Positions 11,821-39,253 of a stretch of DNA of 64,000 nucleotides are shown here, piece after piece. The notes under the pieces were generated by a model, which did not search any database, was not told the DNA's origin, and saw only the letters and a list, made by a program, of their open reading frames with translations. Position 1 is the stretch's first letter. The number at the start of each line of letters is the position of its first letter. The position numbers were made by a program, and so were the translations under genes. The DNA is from Leuctra nigra. Lineage: Eukaryota; Arthropoda; Insecta; Plecoptera; Leuctridae. The DNA is taken from the NCBI GenBank assembly GCA_934045905.1, contig OW203764.1, positions 31,041,629 through 31,105,628 of the forward strand, written 5' to 3'.

Positions 11821-12960
11821 GTCATATGGGGTATAAGTTTATAGCAGCTTTCACTGATCATTAAGTGTTACCTATCATTACAGTTAACGCCAACAACGTC
11901 ACTTCTTGTCTAAAGTTTTCTGTTTTTATTTCAATAGTTCCGAAGTTAGTATAACGAAAGGGTCCATTTCTTTTGGTTGAATTTGAGTTATATCAAATTA
12001 TAATTTGTTAAAAGTTCACAGCTTTGAGTCATGTGAATAACGTAAATTGTAGGTGTATTGTTCCGGTGTAAACCGGAATTTGTGCGTTCATCTCGTAAAA
12101 CGCGTATTTGTCGCCACTAGGTAAACTGAAAGGTACACGAAAGATGATTGCAAATGCGTTTCCTCATTTTTAAATTCCCCCATGTTCACTCTTTTATGTC
12201 AAAGTTCCGAAGTATAAACTCAATTGGTAAAGCGTGCAGGCTTACAGATGTTTACAACACATTTTAAATAAAATCCGGATGGTTTTTGGAAGGCAATGTA
12301 ACTTAAAAGGAACTTAGTTAAGATTAACTAGCTGAGCCACCTGGTGTTTATAGTGTTGGTGGGAAGGAGTATGACGGGTGATGAAATTTACGCTACCCGC
12401 CTTACTCGCCTATGTACACGGATAGCATGGGCCGGCCTATACCTGGCATCTCCACCTCTCTGCCTCTCCCTGTCAGGTCAACTTAATGTTTACATTTGTT
12501 TGTTCATGGCAAATACGATCGATGTCCATTTAGTATTGTTGTCTTCTTCTATAGGTACTTGTAAACAGTTATCGAGCTTGCATTTTAATTAGTCCACTGA
12601 TCTTATTTAGTGATTATTATATTGTTTTGTGATGTTGCTGTGGAAGATAATATTTTCATATTTTCAAACCAGGAAACAACTTCGTGCTATTGCCTAGATA
12701 CTTGAAGAATATTATTGTATTGCCGATGTAAACAAGCCAGACCACTTTCGTATATAACGTTCGCATCAAAACCAATGTTTATTTTATTAGTGTCAGATTA
12801 GGAGGAACATCAGTTTCAGTTTCATTTATTTCCATTAAACAATGTCACTTGATGAGACTTTGACTCACAGTTTGGAAATAAATCATGACAATTTAAAAGC
12901 GTTTTATTATTCTAACTTTTTAACGTAAGCATTGTTGGATGATGAAATGAAATTTAAATC
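11821..12960. other. Intergenic sequence
   Basis: No gene supported. A frame at 12344-12592 has no recognisable domain and no splice-site support. It is treated as chance. Confidence 0.45.
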
Positions 12961-14930
12961 TCTCATACCCACAGATTTCCATTAATTATCATGGACCATT
13001 TAGTGTAGTTTCTTGTTTATTGTAACCGAGCTTCTAAGATTGACAGATTACAACATCTGAAATAATGAAATAATTTTTACTAAGTTGTAAACACCTAATA
13101 AACCTAGTAATGGAGCCATTTTGTGTGGTTTCTTGTTTCGTATCTGAACCATCAAGATCGACAAATTTGCATAATTAAAATAATTAAATTTATTTTAGAA
13201 ACTTAAAGTTGTGATCACGTAATGGATGCACGTAATGGAGCCTTTTTGTGTGGTTTCTTGTTTCGTGTTGTTCTTGTTTCTTGTTGAGCCACCAATATTG
13301 ACAAATTAACTCTATTTTAAATAATATATAAGTGTGACAAATGAAAAGTTGTAAACACGTAATACACTGAATATTAGTAATGGAGCCTTTACTGAATTTT
13401 ACTATTTACTAAATTACCTGAATTTTACATAATTAAATAATTCGGATAAATTAAAAGCTGTGACAACCTTATGCACCCAGTAATGGAGCATTTTTTGTGT
13501 GGTTTCTAGTTTAGTAACTGAGGCCACCAAGATTCTGTTGATTAGCATGACCACGAATTGTTTTATTGCACAACTTTACGTACAACGTGTACATTGACAA
13601 TCATTATTAGAGTCCAATGAGTATAATATTAAAAAGAGTTGCTATGTAATCGTTGAATGTATTCGGATTAACATTTTGAATATATACACAAGAAGGTTAA
13701 ACATTTTTTAAGTAAAGAAAAAGATAAAAAAATAAAACATTTGTTACGGGGATCGAACCCGGCAACGCCGTGATCGAAGTCACTTGCCTCATGTGACCGA
13801 GCCAATTCGCCACACTGAAATTAAACCTGTGTAGTATATCAAAGAAGAAAGGTAGAGCGTAAAACGACGTGCGCAATTCCTGTTTCCCTGATATCTTCAC
13901 TGTTCACGATGGCAACCGGCGTGCCGCGATGGCGATGTTTCTGTCTATTGATGATCTTCACAGCATCCATTGGTAGTCTCATTTATTAAAAATGTACCAG
14001 AGCACCAGAGCATTAGTCTCTTAGAGTATTAGGAGCAAAGAGCACCTAATATACCTAGTAATGGAGCCTTTTTGTGTGGTTTATTGTTTCGTAACTGAGC
14101 CATCAAGATTGACAAATTAGCATAATTAAAATAATTAAATTAATTTTAGAACCTAATGCACGTAATGGATGCACGTAATGGAGCCTTTTTGTCTGGTTTC
14201 TTGTTTCGTAATGTTCTTGTTTCTTGTTGAGCCACCAATATTGACAAATTAACTCTATTTTAAATAATTAAATAAGTGTGACAAATGAAAAGTTGTAAAC
14301 ACCTAATACTCTGAATATTAGTTATGGAGCCTTCACTGAATTGTACTATTTACTTAATTAACTGTATTTTACATAATTAAATAATTCGGATAAATTAAAA
14401 GCTGTGACAGCCTTATGCACCCAGTAATGGAACCTTTTTTGTGTGGTTTCTAGTTTAGTAACTGAGCCACCAAGATTCTGTTGATTAGCATGACCACGAA
14501 TTGTTTTATTGCACAACTTTACGTACAACGTGTACATTGACAATCATTACTAGAGTCCAATGAGTATAATATTAAAAAGAGTAGCTATGTAATCGTTGAA
14601 TGTATTCGGATTAACATTTTGAATATATACACAAGAAGGTTAAACATTTTTTAAGTAAATAAAAAGATAAAAAATAAAACGTTTGTTACGGGGATCGAAC
14701 CCGGCAACGCCGTGATCGAAGTCACTTGCCTCATGTGACCGAGCCAATTCGCCACACTGAAATATAAACCTGTGTAGTATATCAAAGAAGAAAGGTGGAG
14801 CGTAAAACGACGTGCGCAATTCCTGATTCCCTGATATCTTCAGTGTTCACGATGGCAACTGGCGTGCCGCGATTGCGATGTTTCGGTCTATTGATGATCT
14901 TCACAGCATCCCTGGACCTCTCATTTGAAT
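12960..14930. repeat. Higher-order tandem repeat with tRNA-like modules
   Basis: Two units of about 0.94-0.95 kb (roughly 13090-13975 and 14043-14925) are highly similar. Each contains several degenerate subunits built on GTAATGGAGCCTTTTTGTGT and ATTGACAAATT. Each ends in a tRNA-like block whose minus strand contains GGTTCGATCCCCG, a good Pol III B-box, with a CGGG/CCCG T-stem (13741-13815 and 14683-14760). This appears to be a SINE-like element that was duplicated as a larger segment. Confidence 0.75.
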
Positions 14931-14984
14931 ATATATCCATGAAGGTATCATCGCTTATACAAATTAAAAAATAATATATGAAAA

Positions 14985-15440
14985 AAAAAGTTTTCCGGGA
15001 TCGGGAATCGAACGTGTTATGCAGATGTCGAAGCCAGCTGCCTTCCTAACATGAGCTATCAGTCCGATGGGAATTAGAGCCGCTGTTTAGTGTATCAAAG
15101 AAGAAGGGCGGAACGTAAATATTGATAATTTTCCCACTTCCGGTTTAAATTTATTGATTTTTCTTGAAGTGGAGTGTCTAGCAATACATTGTCTTTATTG
15201 TTGCCAAATTTCAAAACTCTCGATGGACCCGTTTGACTTTTAAAATATTTAAAATTTAAAATTGTAATAACTTCACTTCCGGTCAAAATGTTTCAGATTT
15301 TCTTTCAAAGGGCACTGCTATAAATATGACTCTATGTCTCTGCCAAATTTCAACTCTCTAGGACAAACCGTTCAACCTGTGGAGAGGGGCAAACAAATTG
15401 ACCGTGCCTAACTAACTAACTAACTAACTAACTAACATGA
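14985..15440 (-). repeat. tRNA-like SINE with CTAA simple repeat
   Basis: The minus strand has a tRNA-like block (14990-15070) with GTTCGATTCCC as B-box and a GCAG...CTGC anticodon-type stem. Downstream on the plus strand is (CTAA)n at about 15408-15437. The intervening sequence includes two related ACTTCCGGT segments. Its relation to the tRNA-like blocks at 13.7 and 14.7 kb is likely but partial. Confidence 0.55.
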
Positions 15441-16133
15441 AAGTCAATCCTTGCATGTTTGAGGCCCAAAATTCACCCCGAAGGGATGATCGCAGCACTT
15501 TGATATTTGGTTAGGTGTTGTCAGGTGGCTAAATATACCCGATAACCATGGTTTTCAACTTTCATTTCTAAATGCTTGCATGCGTACTGACACCCCGAAA
15601 TCGGGCCCGAAGCGCTTGCAGTATAAGTCTGGTAGTAGCTCGCACGTTGTATTAGAGCGGTGCTTGGCAGCGTCGAGCTAGCGCCCGACTAGATGATCAA
15701 ATTGATCAAACCAATCAAAATGAAATTATCACGGGTTCTCGTTATTAGGCAAAATCCTGTGACTGGTTGAGTGTGAGTAAAAATCCGATCCGAAAAAGTC
15801 CGATCAAGTAAAAATGTCATGGTCAATGATACCAACATTTTATAATATTTCCAAATGTTGTTCCAAATCGTTCAAGAGTTATTGTAATTTTTTTTATTGT
15901 TTTGAATGTTTTCACGAGAGAGTATTGAACCGCACATTGAGCACTTACAAATCATTGGGTCAAGGTACAAAGAGCAGTAACTCTCACACAGCATATTATA
16001 TACTTATTGTGAGATTGAAGCAAGTGTCTCCTTTTTGCTTCTTTAAGCACAGACGTTTAGGTTGCTAGGTTCCATCGTATTGTTTGGCTGAATGTATGTA
16101 AACAAACAATCTGAGAGGTTGAATGTCTTTCAG
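15440..16133 (+). other. Sequence upstream of ABCB coding start
   Basis: No coding sequence. An acceptor-like TGTCTTTCAG at 16124-16133 precedes the first coding exon, implying an unseen upstream 5' UTR exon and promoter. I could not identify a core promoter. Confidence 0.4.
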
Positions 16134-16143
16134 GTACGGGACG

Positions 16144-31528
<15,385 letters not shown>

Positions 31529-32590
31529 AACTCACGTGCAGTTGCGGCGGACATTACTGCCAACTGCACCAGCAAGCCGGCATTGCGTAGAACTCACGTG
31601 CAGTTGCAGCGGACATTACTGCCAACTGCACCAGCAAGCCGGCATCGCGTAGAACTCACGTGCAGTTGCTGGCGCTCGGCGGACATTACTGCCAACTGCA
31701 CCAGCAAGCCGGCATCGCGTTGAACTCACGTGCAGTTGCGGCGGACATTACTGCCAACTGCACCAGCAAGCCGGCGTCGCGTAGAACTCACGTGCAGTAG
31801 CGGCGGACATTACTGCCAATTGCACCAGCAAGTCGGCATCGCGTATAACTCACGTGCAGTTGCGGCGGACATTACTGCCAACTGCACCAGCAAGCCGGCA
31901 TCGCGTAGAACTCACGTGCAGTTGCGGCGGACATTACTGCCAACTGCACTAGCAAGCCGGCATCGCGTAGAACTCACGTGCAGTTGCGGCGGACATTACT
32001 GCCAACTGCACAAACAAGCCGACATCGCGTAGAACTCAAGTGCTGTTGCGGCGGACATTACTGCCAATTGCACCAGCAAGTCGGCATCGCGTATAACTCA
32101 CGTGCTGTTGCGGCGGACATTACTGCCAATTGCACCAGCAAGTCGGCATCGCGTAGAACTCACGTGCTGTTGCGGCGGACATTCCTGCCAACTGTACCCG
32201 CAAGCCGGCATCGCGTAGAACTCACGTGCAGTTGCGGCGGACATTACTGCCAACTGCACCAGCAAGCCGGCATCGCGTAGAACTCACGTGCTGTTGCGGC
32301 GGACATTACTGCCAACTGCACCAGCAAGCCGGCATCGCGTAGAACTCACGTGCTGTTGCGGCGGACATTACTGCCAACTGCACCCGCAAGCCGGCGTCGC
32401 GGTGAACTCACGTGCAGTTGCGGCGGACATTACTGCCAACTGCACCAGCAAACCGGCATCGCGTATAACTCACGTGCTGTTGCGGCGGACATTACTGCCA
32501 ACTGCACCAGCAAGCCGGCATCGCGTAGAACTCACGTGCTGTTGCGGCGGACATTACTGCCAACTGCACTTGCAAGCTGGCATACAAAGA

Positions 32591-33689
32591 ATGCCTCATC
32601 GCGGTCGGTTGTACCAATGGTTGTACTTAGATACGAAGTTATTGTTTGAATTTTTTTCATCCTTCAATTTGATACTTTGAATTGGAATTTAATTGGAAAG
32701 AAAGATTGTCCTAAACTCAAATTCAAAACGCAAAGGAGAGATCACCTCTGACTCTGAGCTGTACAATATAATTAAAATATAAGAAGATTTATGTGGAGCT
32801 GGCGACCAAAATGAGTACTAATTAAGACCATATTATAAATTAAATCGTATGTCATCATGTTTATTAATAGTGATTAGTCGAAAGCTATTAATGACACGGC
32901 TGATTTCCAAACATTTATAGAATTTTGCTTAGAAGTCGAATTAGTAATTGATGCCATTGTCATGTTAGTTTCACTATACCGCCTACTTTCCTGATGAAAG
33001 TGGAATAAAAGTACCGGAATCAAGTTGAACATCCATCATTGTACGATCAGCGAGGGTGCTCACAACATTGGCTCTTGGCTCAACATTTTTACATTTCGTG
33101 CGTGCAGTTTTCTTGTGTCTCAAGTCAATCAAGTACTTATACTCAAAAGGCCAAAGTGTGTTTCAAGCCAAGTCATCGAGTTAGAATTATTCTACAAGAA
33201 GACAAAGTGTGTTATTTTTATAAAGTATTTACACTTCAAGCATAAAATCCCACGTATGTGTTTTACAAATTACAATAATACCTCCTCTTACAGGAATAAA
33301 TACTGTATTCAGGCGTATTCAGGGGTGCGCCGGGGGTCCCCCCCGAAATCAAGATTTCGTCTAAGAAAATAAGCACATTTAAAAAAATATTATAAAAAAA
33401 CACGTAAAAATATACAGATAATGTCAAAAACGTTCAAAAATGGTAATGATTTAGTTAAAATACCAAATAATTTCCGGGACTCAAAATTGAACCTAATGAA
33501 TTACCTTACCTTGATCCAAAATTTTCTCGGGGGAACCCCTGTTTTCCACTGTGATTTTTCCAAAGATCAGTAATGTCTGGCCCTCCCCGAAATTTCATCC
33601 TGGATACGCCCTTGGTCCCGTTAGTTCACTTATAGTAAGTAAATAAGTTTCTATTTGTTTTAGACTCAAGTTCGAGGAGCAAGCTGAGG
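32591..33689. other. Spacer after ABCB, no gene seen
   Basis: AT-rich sequence with the likely ABCB 3' end and polyadenylation region. Candidate AATAAA words occur (for example near 33004 and 33295), but none can be assigned. A GC-rich repeat scrap lies near 33320-33350. An acceptor-like TTGTTTTAG at 33655-33663 precedes the next ORF. Confidence 0.45.
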
Positions 33690-34591
33690 ATGGCTCAACG
33701 TAAAGATGTAACAACTATCATGAACAGAATTTTTTATCTTAATAAATCTCGCAGTAAACACATCATCGTCGGTGCACATCCCTTAAGGTGGATTCACACG
33801 GCCGTTCCAAACTTCGAGTTTGGAACTCAAGTTTGCCAAAGTTTCGAATCGCCGTTCCAAAAACTCCCGTGTGAACTATGAAAGTTTGAAACTCAATCCT
33901 CACAGTTCGAATCTTTTCATAGTTCACACGAAGGTTTTTGGAACGGTGATTCGGAACTTCGGCAAACTTGAGTTTCAAACTCGAAGTTTGGAACGGCCGT
34001 GTGAATCCACCTTTAAAAGAGTTTAAACCGATTATCATCCTTGGATCTCAAGAGGGCTTCAAAATGAGTTTTTCTGCAGAAGAATGGTCACATGCTCTCC
34101 CCTTTATCATCGAAGCGAGGAACGCTGTTTCTAACCGTAGGTTAAGAGAATTATACCAGCCCAGTATAGCTGGCACACACACAATTTACATATCTTATAC
34201 GACATATGGCCATTGTGTAGCTATCAAATCGAGGAACAGTAAGGAAATGTTACTAGCACAAACTACGCTGGATCAACTTGTAAAATTCATTCCGAGTATT
34301 GTCTTGTGTATTGAAGACATGGTAAATTGCAGCCAGTCGTATAAACAGTGGTTTGTAAATGTTTTAAACACAATTCGTTTATCCAACATCCCGTCAGCGG
34401 CGAAGAAAGATGAAGGGGAGGAAGAGCTCAATCTGACATCAGATCTCGATGGAGATTTGAATGAAAGTGAGAAACTGGAACTCTCTGTCGGAGAGAAATG
34501 GCAGCGCAAGTTTGAAGATATCGCAGTTCCCGTCGGAGTCAGGATGGCTATGAATGAGTTGGACATCGAGGATATGCTGATACATCAATGA
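33690..34591 (+). pseudogene. Intronless ORF split by a TTAA-flanked MITE
   Basis: A reading frame starts at ATG 33690, is open to 33782, and resumes in a different frame from 34017 to the TGA at 34589-34591. Between them sits a 226-bp palindromic MITE. Removing the MITE and one TTAA copy (230 bp) would bring the two parts into one frame of about 223 residues. I do not recognise the protein. It is acidic near the C-terminus (DEGEEE, DLDGDLNESEK), has no signal peptide or membrane segment, and has a middle part rich in Ile/Leu. The second part has its own ATG inside the MITE (33968) and at 34064, so a shortened product is possible. The upstream acceptor-like site suggests a 5' UTR exon. Confidence 0.6.
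33787..34012. mobile_element. TTAA-type MITE, palindromic
   Basis: Ends GGTGGATTCACACGGCCG and its complement. Arms of ~55 bp are nearly identical and the centre is also self-complementary. TTAA lies at 33783-33786 and 34013-34016. TTAA duplication and GG/CC ends suggest piggyBac-type mobilisation. No ORF. Confidence 0.85.
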
Positions 34592-34997
34592 TGGTGGGAG
34601 AAAATGAAATCAAAATGAATTAAATTTCAGAAAATATTGCAATAAACTAAATGCCTTTGTAAAGAACTTTGAATTTTACAACCATACGTTAAAATTAAAA
34701 GTAACATTAATTAATAAAATTAATTTTACATTAATTGTAAAATTTATTGTAACCCTCTCTCACTTCTCAACATCAAATGTAAAATAATGGAAAATGCTCT
34801 GTGAAACGCGTTGATAAATGAATATTGTCAATTAATATTCGTGTGAAAGTTGCTGCGCTACAACAACAGACCTTGGAAAAAGTAGGAAGAATATCAAACG
34901 AAATGCGTCAATGTAGAAGTGATTTTTTTTCTTTGAATAAATGTGGCAATTATTTCAAAAATATTGCTTGAAATGTCTGTAAAATGTCAACAGGTAT
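34592..34997. other. Intergenic sequence
   Basis: AT-rich sequence without a gene. Contains AATAAA near 34641 downstream of the split ORF, a possible polyadenylation signal for it. Confidence 0.4.
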
Positions 34998-37344
34998 CTA
35001 GTGGAGCGGTCGCTCCACCCAGCCAAGTCGTACTATACACTCACAGTCACTCAACATACCGTAAATGCCTAATAAACTGAGGAGCAGACCAAACACTTTT
35101 ACTGTAAGCAACAACATGGCATTTTCGGCCTACTGGATCTTAAAATTGGAAAATCTCACATTGTTGTGAAATGTCTTAATTTCGAGCTATGGCCCACCCC
35201 ACTACATATACCAAATTTGGGAACAATAGGTTATGCCATTTGCGCGCTAGAGGACCGAGAAAACAGTGAAATTACACCACTTTCTGATTCTGAAGATGAT
35301 TCTGATGATATCAGGAAACCCTGTTGACAGCGCCACAGCCTAAACGGCTAAACCGATCGACCTGAAACTTTTACCACATATGCACTTTTGGCGTCTGATG
35401 ATACCTTGCCTCTTGTGATTTTTTGTGCCGCCATTTTTAAACCGAAAGTGACGTCATAACTCAAAAACGTCTGGACCGATTAGAACGAAATTAGCGCCAT
35501 TCAATTTAGATGGTCATCTTTATGAAGTATCAATAAAAAAAAAATTATTTTCTTATTTTCTAAACCGGAAGTGACGTCATAAATACGCAATATTTAACTT
35601 ATTTCAACAAATTATACTTAAAATACGTACATAATTAACTTACATTGTAACATAGACAATACAATTTATATATTCAAGGTAGCAGTGTTCTCGGCCGCCA
35701 TTCCTGAAACCGGAAGTGACGTCATATATCTAAAACGCCTGTACCGATTGCAACTGAACTAGCTCCTGCGTATTCATTCTGCTATTTATTTGAAAAATCA
35801 ATTGTGAAAAATGAATAAATAAATTAATGGTACCGGAAATGGCGGCAGGAACCACTAAATGAAACCGGAAGTGACGTCATATATTACAAACGGCATGACC
35901 GATTTTACGGAAATATAGGGATTAGGAATTCAGATGGTCGTTCATGAAGGTATCAACTAGATAAAACTAGATTGTTTTCTTATTACCTATACCGGAATTC
36001 GGCCGCTATTTCAAAACCGGAAGTGACGTCATGTATCGAAAACAGCTGGATCGATTATAACGAAACTTAAGCTATTCTTCTTGGATAATCATTTTCATCT
36101 TATACCAAACGCAACTTTTCATAGTAACCAAATCGGTTGAGGCGTATTTTTTTAAAGAAATTAGTCCCTGCTCGGACATGTGCTACAAGCTGTATGAATA
36201 AACTAACAAAAGAAGTGATATCCCAGAAAAAACACTCCGTGTAAAAATACCAGCCAAGTCTCTTTAACTATAAAAAAAAATAGAAGAAATCTAAAAATTC
36301 AGCACTGAAAAGGAGTGATATCAAAAAAGGAGCCAAGTCAACGAATTTTCCAAATTTTAATCGTACCATTGAAATAAAAATATCAACCCCCGAGAAATAC
36401 TTAAAAAAAGGACTTGGCGCATCGTTTTTTTAAAGACATTGTTCTATTCTTAAGCTTATGCCACTCACATACTACGTAGTTCAGAAATGCCTAGAAAAAT
36501 TGGGACAAAACTTTCAAATTAAATATTGAACATTCTGTAAAATATTTTAAATTTAAATATAAGTACGCAAAGAAACATAGCATTGTCTTACAAGCAATAA
36601 ATACAGAACAGTTGTGTTTGTGATTGGTAGGTACCTATAGTTTTGTGGGTACATCAACATACCTACTACAGCATTATACTTTGAACCTTCTCGCCGTGTA
36701 ATTAATTGCTATTAATTAACATTTTATACCAAAAAAATTCATAAATTACATAACGTATTACTTTAGATAAAAATCTAGTCAGTAATTATTTGAGCAGCAT
36801 GGCTCAGTGCACTAGTCACTTATACAAATCTCATTGACGGCCTTCTTGTAATGAGCGCTTTCGCTATTTCCCTCAGTCACGATATTGAGAAGTCTTCTAT
36901 TAATATGACCCTAGAAATAGTGGCAATAACGAATAGACTAGGCCGCTTCCGTTTATTCGTTATTCGTTTATCCGTTTATTTCCTCTGAATATTGACAAAA
37001 TACCAAAACTGCCAGTAGGTAAGAGTACTAGTTATATTAAAACGTAGTATGATTCGTCGATAATGAATGTGATATACTCAGGAAAATATACTTGTAGAGT
37101 TCTTCCTATACTTTTAGGATAGAAAAGTGTCTTTAAAAAAACGATGCGCCAAGTCCTTTTTTTAAGTATTTCTCGGGGGTTGATATTTTTATTTCAATGG
37201 TACGATTAAAATTTGGAAAATTCGTTGACTTGGCTCCTTTTTTGATATCACTCCTTTTCAGTGCTGAATTTTTAGATTTCTTCTATTTTTTTTTATAGTT
37301 AAAGAGACTTGGCTGGTATTTTTACACGGAGTGTTTTTTCTGGG
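34998..37344 (-). mobile_element. Composite element: hairpin-ended body plus foldback, copy 1
   Basis: The hairpin end lies at 35001-35018 (GTGGAGCG-GT-CGCTCCAC) beside AGCCAAGTC. The body runs to about 36221 and ends AGTGATATCCCAG, immediately followed by a foldback with 216-bp arms (36222-36437 and 37129-37344) around a 691-bp centre. The body holds five ACCG(G/A)AAGTGACGTCAT motifs. A second locus (42420-44575, opposite orientation) has the same order and the same junction. No protein frame is present. It may be a non-autonomous Helitron-like element with a foldback insertion, or a single element type. Confidence 0.75.
35441..36032 (+). promoter_or_regulatory. Array of five ETS/CRE-like composite motifs
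   Basis: ACCGGAAGTGACGTCAT occurs at 35564, 35709, 35864 and 36016, with a one-base variant (ACCGAAAGTGACGTCAT) at 35441; spacings are 123-155 bp. It overlaps an ETS core (CCGGAAGT) and a CRE (TGACGTCA). In several units GCCGCCATT, the complement of a YY1-like AATGGCGGC, lies just upstream. The opposite-strand copy at 43.8-44.1 kb has three partly decayed versions. Regulatory activity is inferred from sequence only. Confidence 0.6.
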
Positions 37345-39253
37345 ATACTTAACTAATTGAAGTTCTTGACATATTGGTCTTAAAAATATTCAAAAACACC
37401 TACTTAATGTTGGTTCCAATTTCCATGACAAATTTAAAATCACAAGATCTTGACCTAGTAGTGACATTGTGTGCAAAATTATAAATCGATTCAATTGGTT
37501 GAAGAGTGTGCCCTGGGCAGCGCCTATAAAACACGATCAAACGATGAAAAAGCAAACACACACACAGATTAAGAGCCAGATGAGTGTCATATCCTTGGTT
37601 ACGTTCAGTTGAAATCTGCGCCCCAGAAATAGAAGGACGGAAGTCCATTTCAATGATGTTGAGGCGAGATCATAAACTTGTATTTCTGGGTTCATCATAT
37701 TTGTAATGGTGGCACGAGTAATTGTGCATTAAGAGAATACTTCAATACAACTGTATTAGTTGACATGAGTCAAATTGCAATTGATAGGCCTGATCACATC
37801 ATTCCAAGTGTGCAATGCCAAATCAAGAAAACGGACGTCCGACTTTCACCTCTGCTACAGAAATAATTGCGCATTTCTTAGCCGTCAAATGAGGAGCTTC
37901 CTTTCAAATCGCAACTTGTCCAAAAAAATAAAATTTGAGTTAGAGATTGCATTCTATTGATGACACGAAAAGATTATCTTCAAACACATAATGTTGTCAG
38001 TAAAAATTGCTAGTTAAAATTGGTCTTTCTATCAAATAGCAGCTTGTATACTTCAACCTATGATCACCACACTTTACAGGGATAGGAAACGGTCTGACTA
38101 TGGCCATGGGTCTGGTCCCCTTGAACAAAACAAGCATAGAACAACCGGCTGTGATGTCGCTCTCTTGACACATGTCTTCATCTCCCGCCAGAACAGAATT
38201 CAAATATTCGACAATGCGCTATCATGACTAGCAGCGGCAAGTTTGAGAAGCTCTTTCAAACCCGGCGGAAATTGTGTGAATCAAATTTGAACACCTGCGC
38301 AAAGCTCCAAAAGCGTACTCTTCGATTTCGCATGTCACCGGAAGTAAGCAGGAGCAGGAAGTACACTTGGCCAAACAAAACTTGAACGTTCATTAATCTG
38401 ATAGGCTGATAAATTTAAGATCGCACCATCAGAAGTCAGTCTAAGCTATCTCATTGTCTCACTTTAGTAGGTGACCTTGCACATTTCAATGATAATAACA
38501 AGCTTTGATTCATTCAAATTTCATTCAGTCATTCAAATTTGGTCAACGTTCAAGTTTTGTTTGGCCGAGTGTACAGTGGCGGCAAAATGATCGTTGCATT
38601 CTGTCTCTCTCTGACCCATATCATAAACATGTTTTTATATGGAGCAGAGAGAGATAGAGTACAAGCAACATAATGCCGCCAGTGTTCATCGGAGGAAGTA
38701 ATCTACGAAAAAATCGACGGACCAGACCCTGGGCCGCCTTCATTTAGCATTGGTCTTATGGGAGTGAGGTCACAATGCACAGACCGTTTCCAATCCCTGT
38801 AAAGTGTGGTGATCGTAGCTTCAAAACCTCTACTTGACGCTTACATTTGACATTTGAAACTTTCAAAAGGCTAATTACATAATGACAGCTTGGCAGGGAA
38901 AAGGATGTATAAAATAACACACATATTGAAGTAGTATAAATATAATTAGTTCAAAAGCTTCAACTTCAAAACTCCAACATAGTTTTTATAATATTATCTA
39001 AATCGGGGCTTAGGACTTCACACGAAGTCATCCCTGAACAAATTACTAATCATAGATCACAGAAAAGTACACTCCAAATGAATAATACTATGGCTTATTA
39101 TCTATCACCTAAAAATATCTTGAATTGTACATAATTTACTATATAAAAGTTGAAACATTGGTTGTGAATTGTTGGCACTTTGCAATAGAATTAAAAAATA
39201 ACTATTTACATTTAAAAAAATGAGATGTGTAGTAACATGTTGGTTGAAGTCCG
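37345..39253 (-). other. Ubinuclein 3' flank with small inverted repeats
   Basis: No gene on either strand. Near 37600-37830 is one copy of a dispersed repeat (others at 54170-54330 and, inverted, 57040-57225). Inverted pairs GATCACCACACTTTACAGGG (38058/38798 region) and CCAAACAAAACTTGAACGTT (38371/38541 region) mark nested palindromic elements. The ubinuclein 3' UTR must lie here on the minus strand; its end was not fixed. Confidence 0.5.

Noticed and set aside
13741..13815. Functional tRNA gene
   Set aside because: The B-box and T-stem are good, but the acceptor stem does not close and the same block recurs within a duplicated repeat. It is SINE-like.
33783..34019. MITE as an introner-type intron of the split ORF
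   Set aside because: The only GT-AG pair fitting the edges (33788 to 34019) removes 232 bp and breaks the frame; only TTAA-precise removal (230 bp) restores it.
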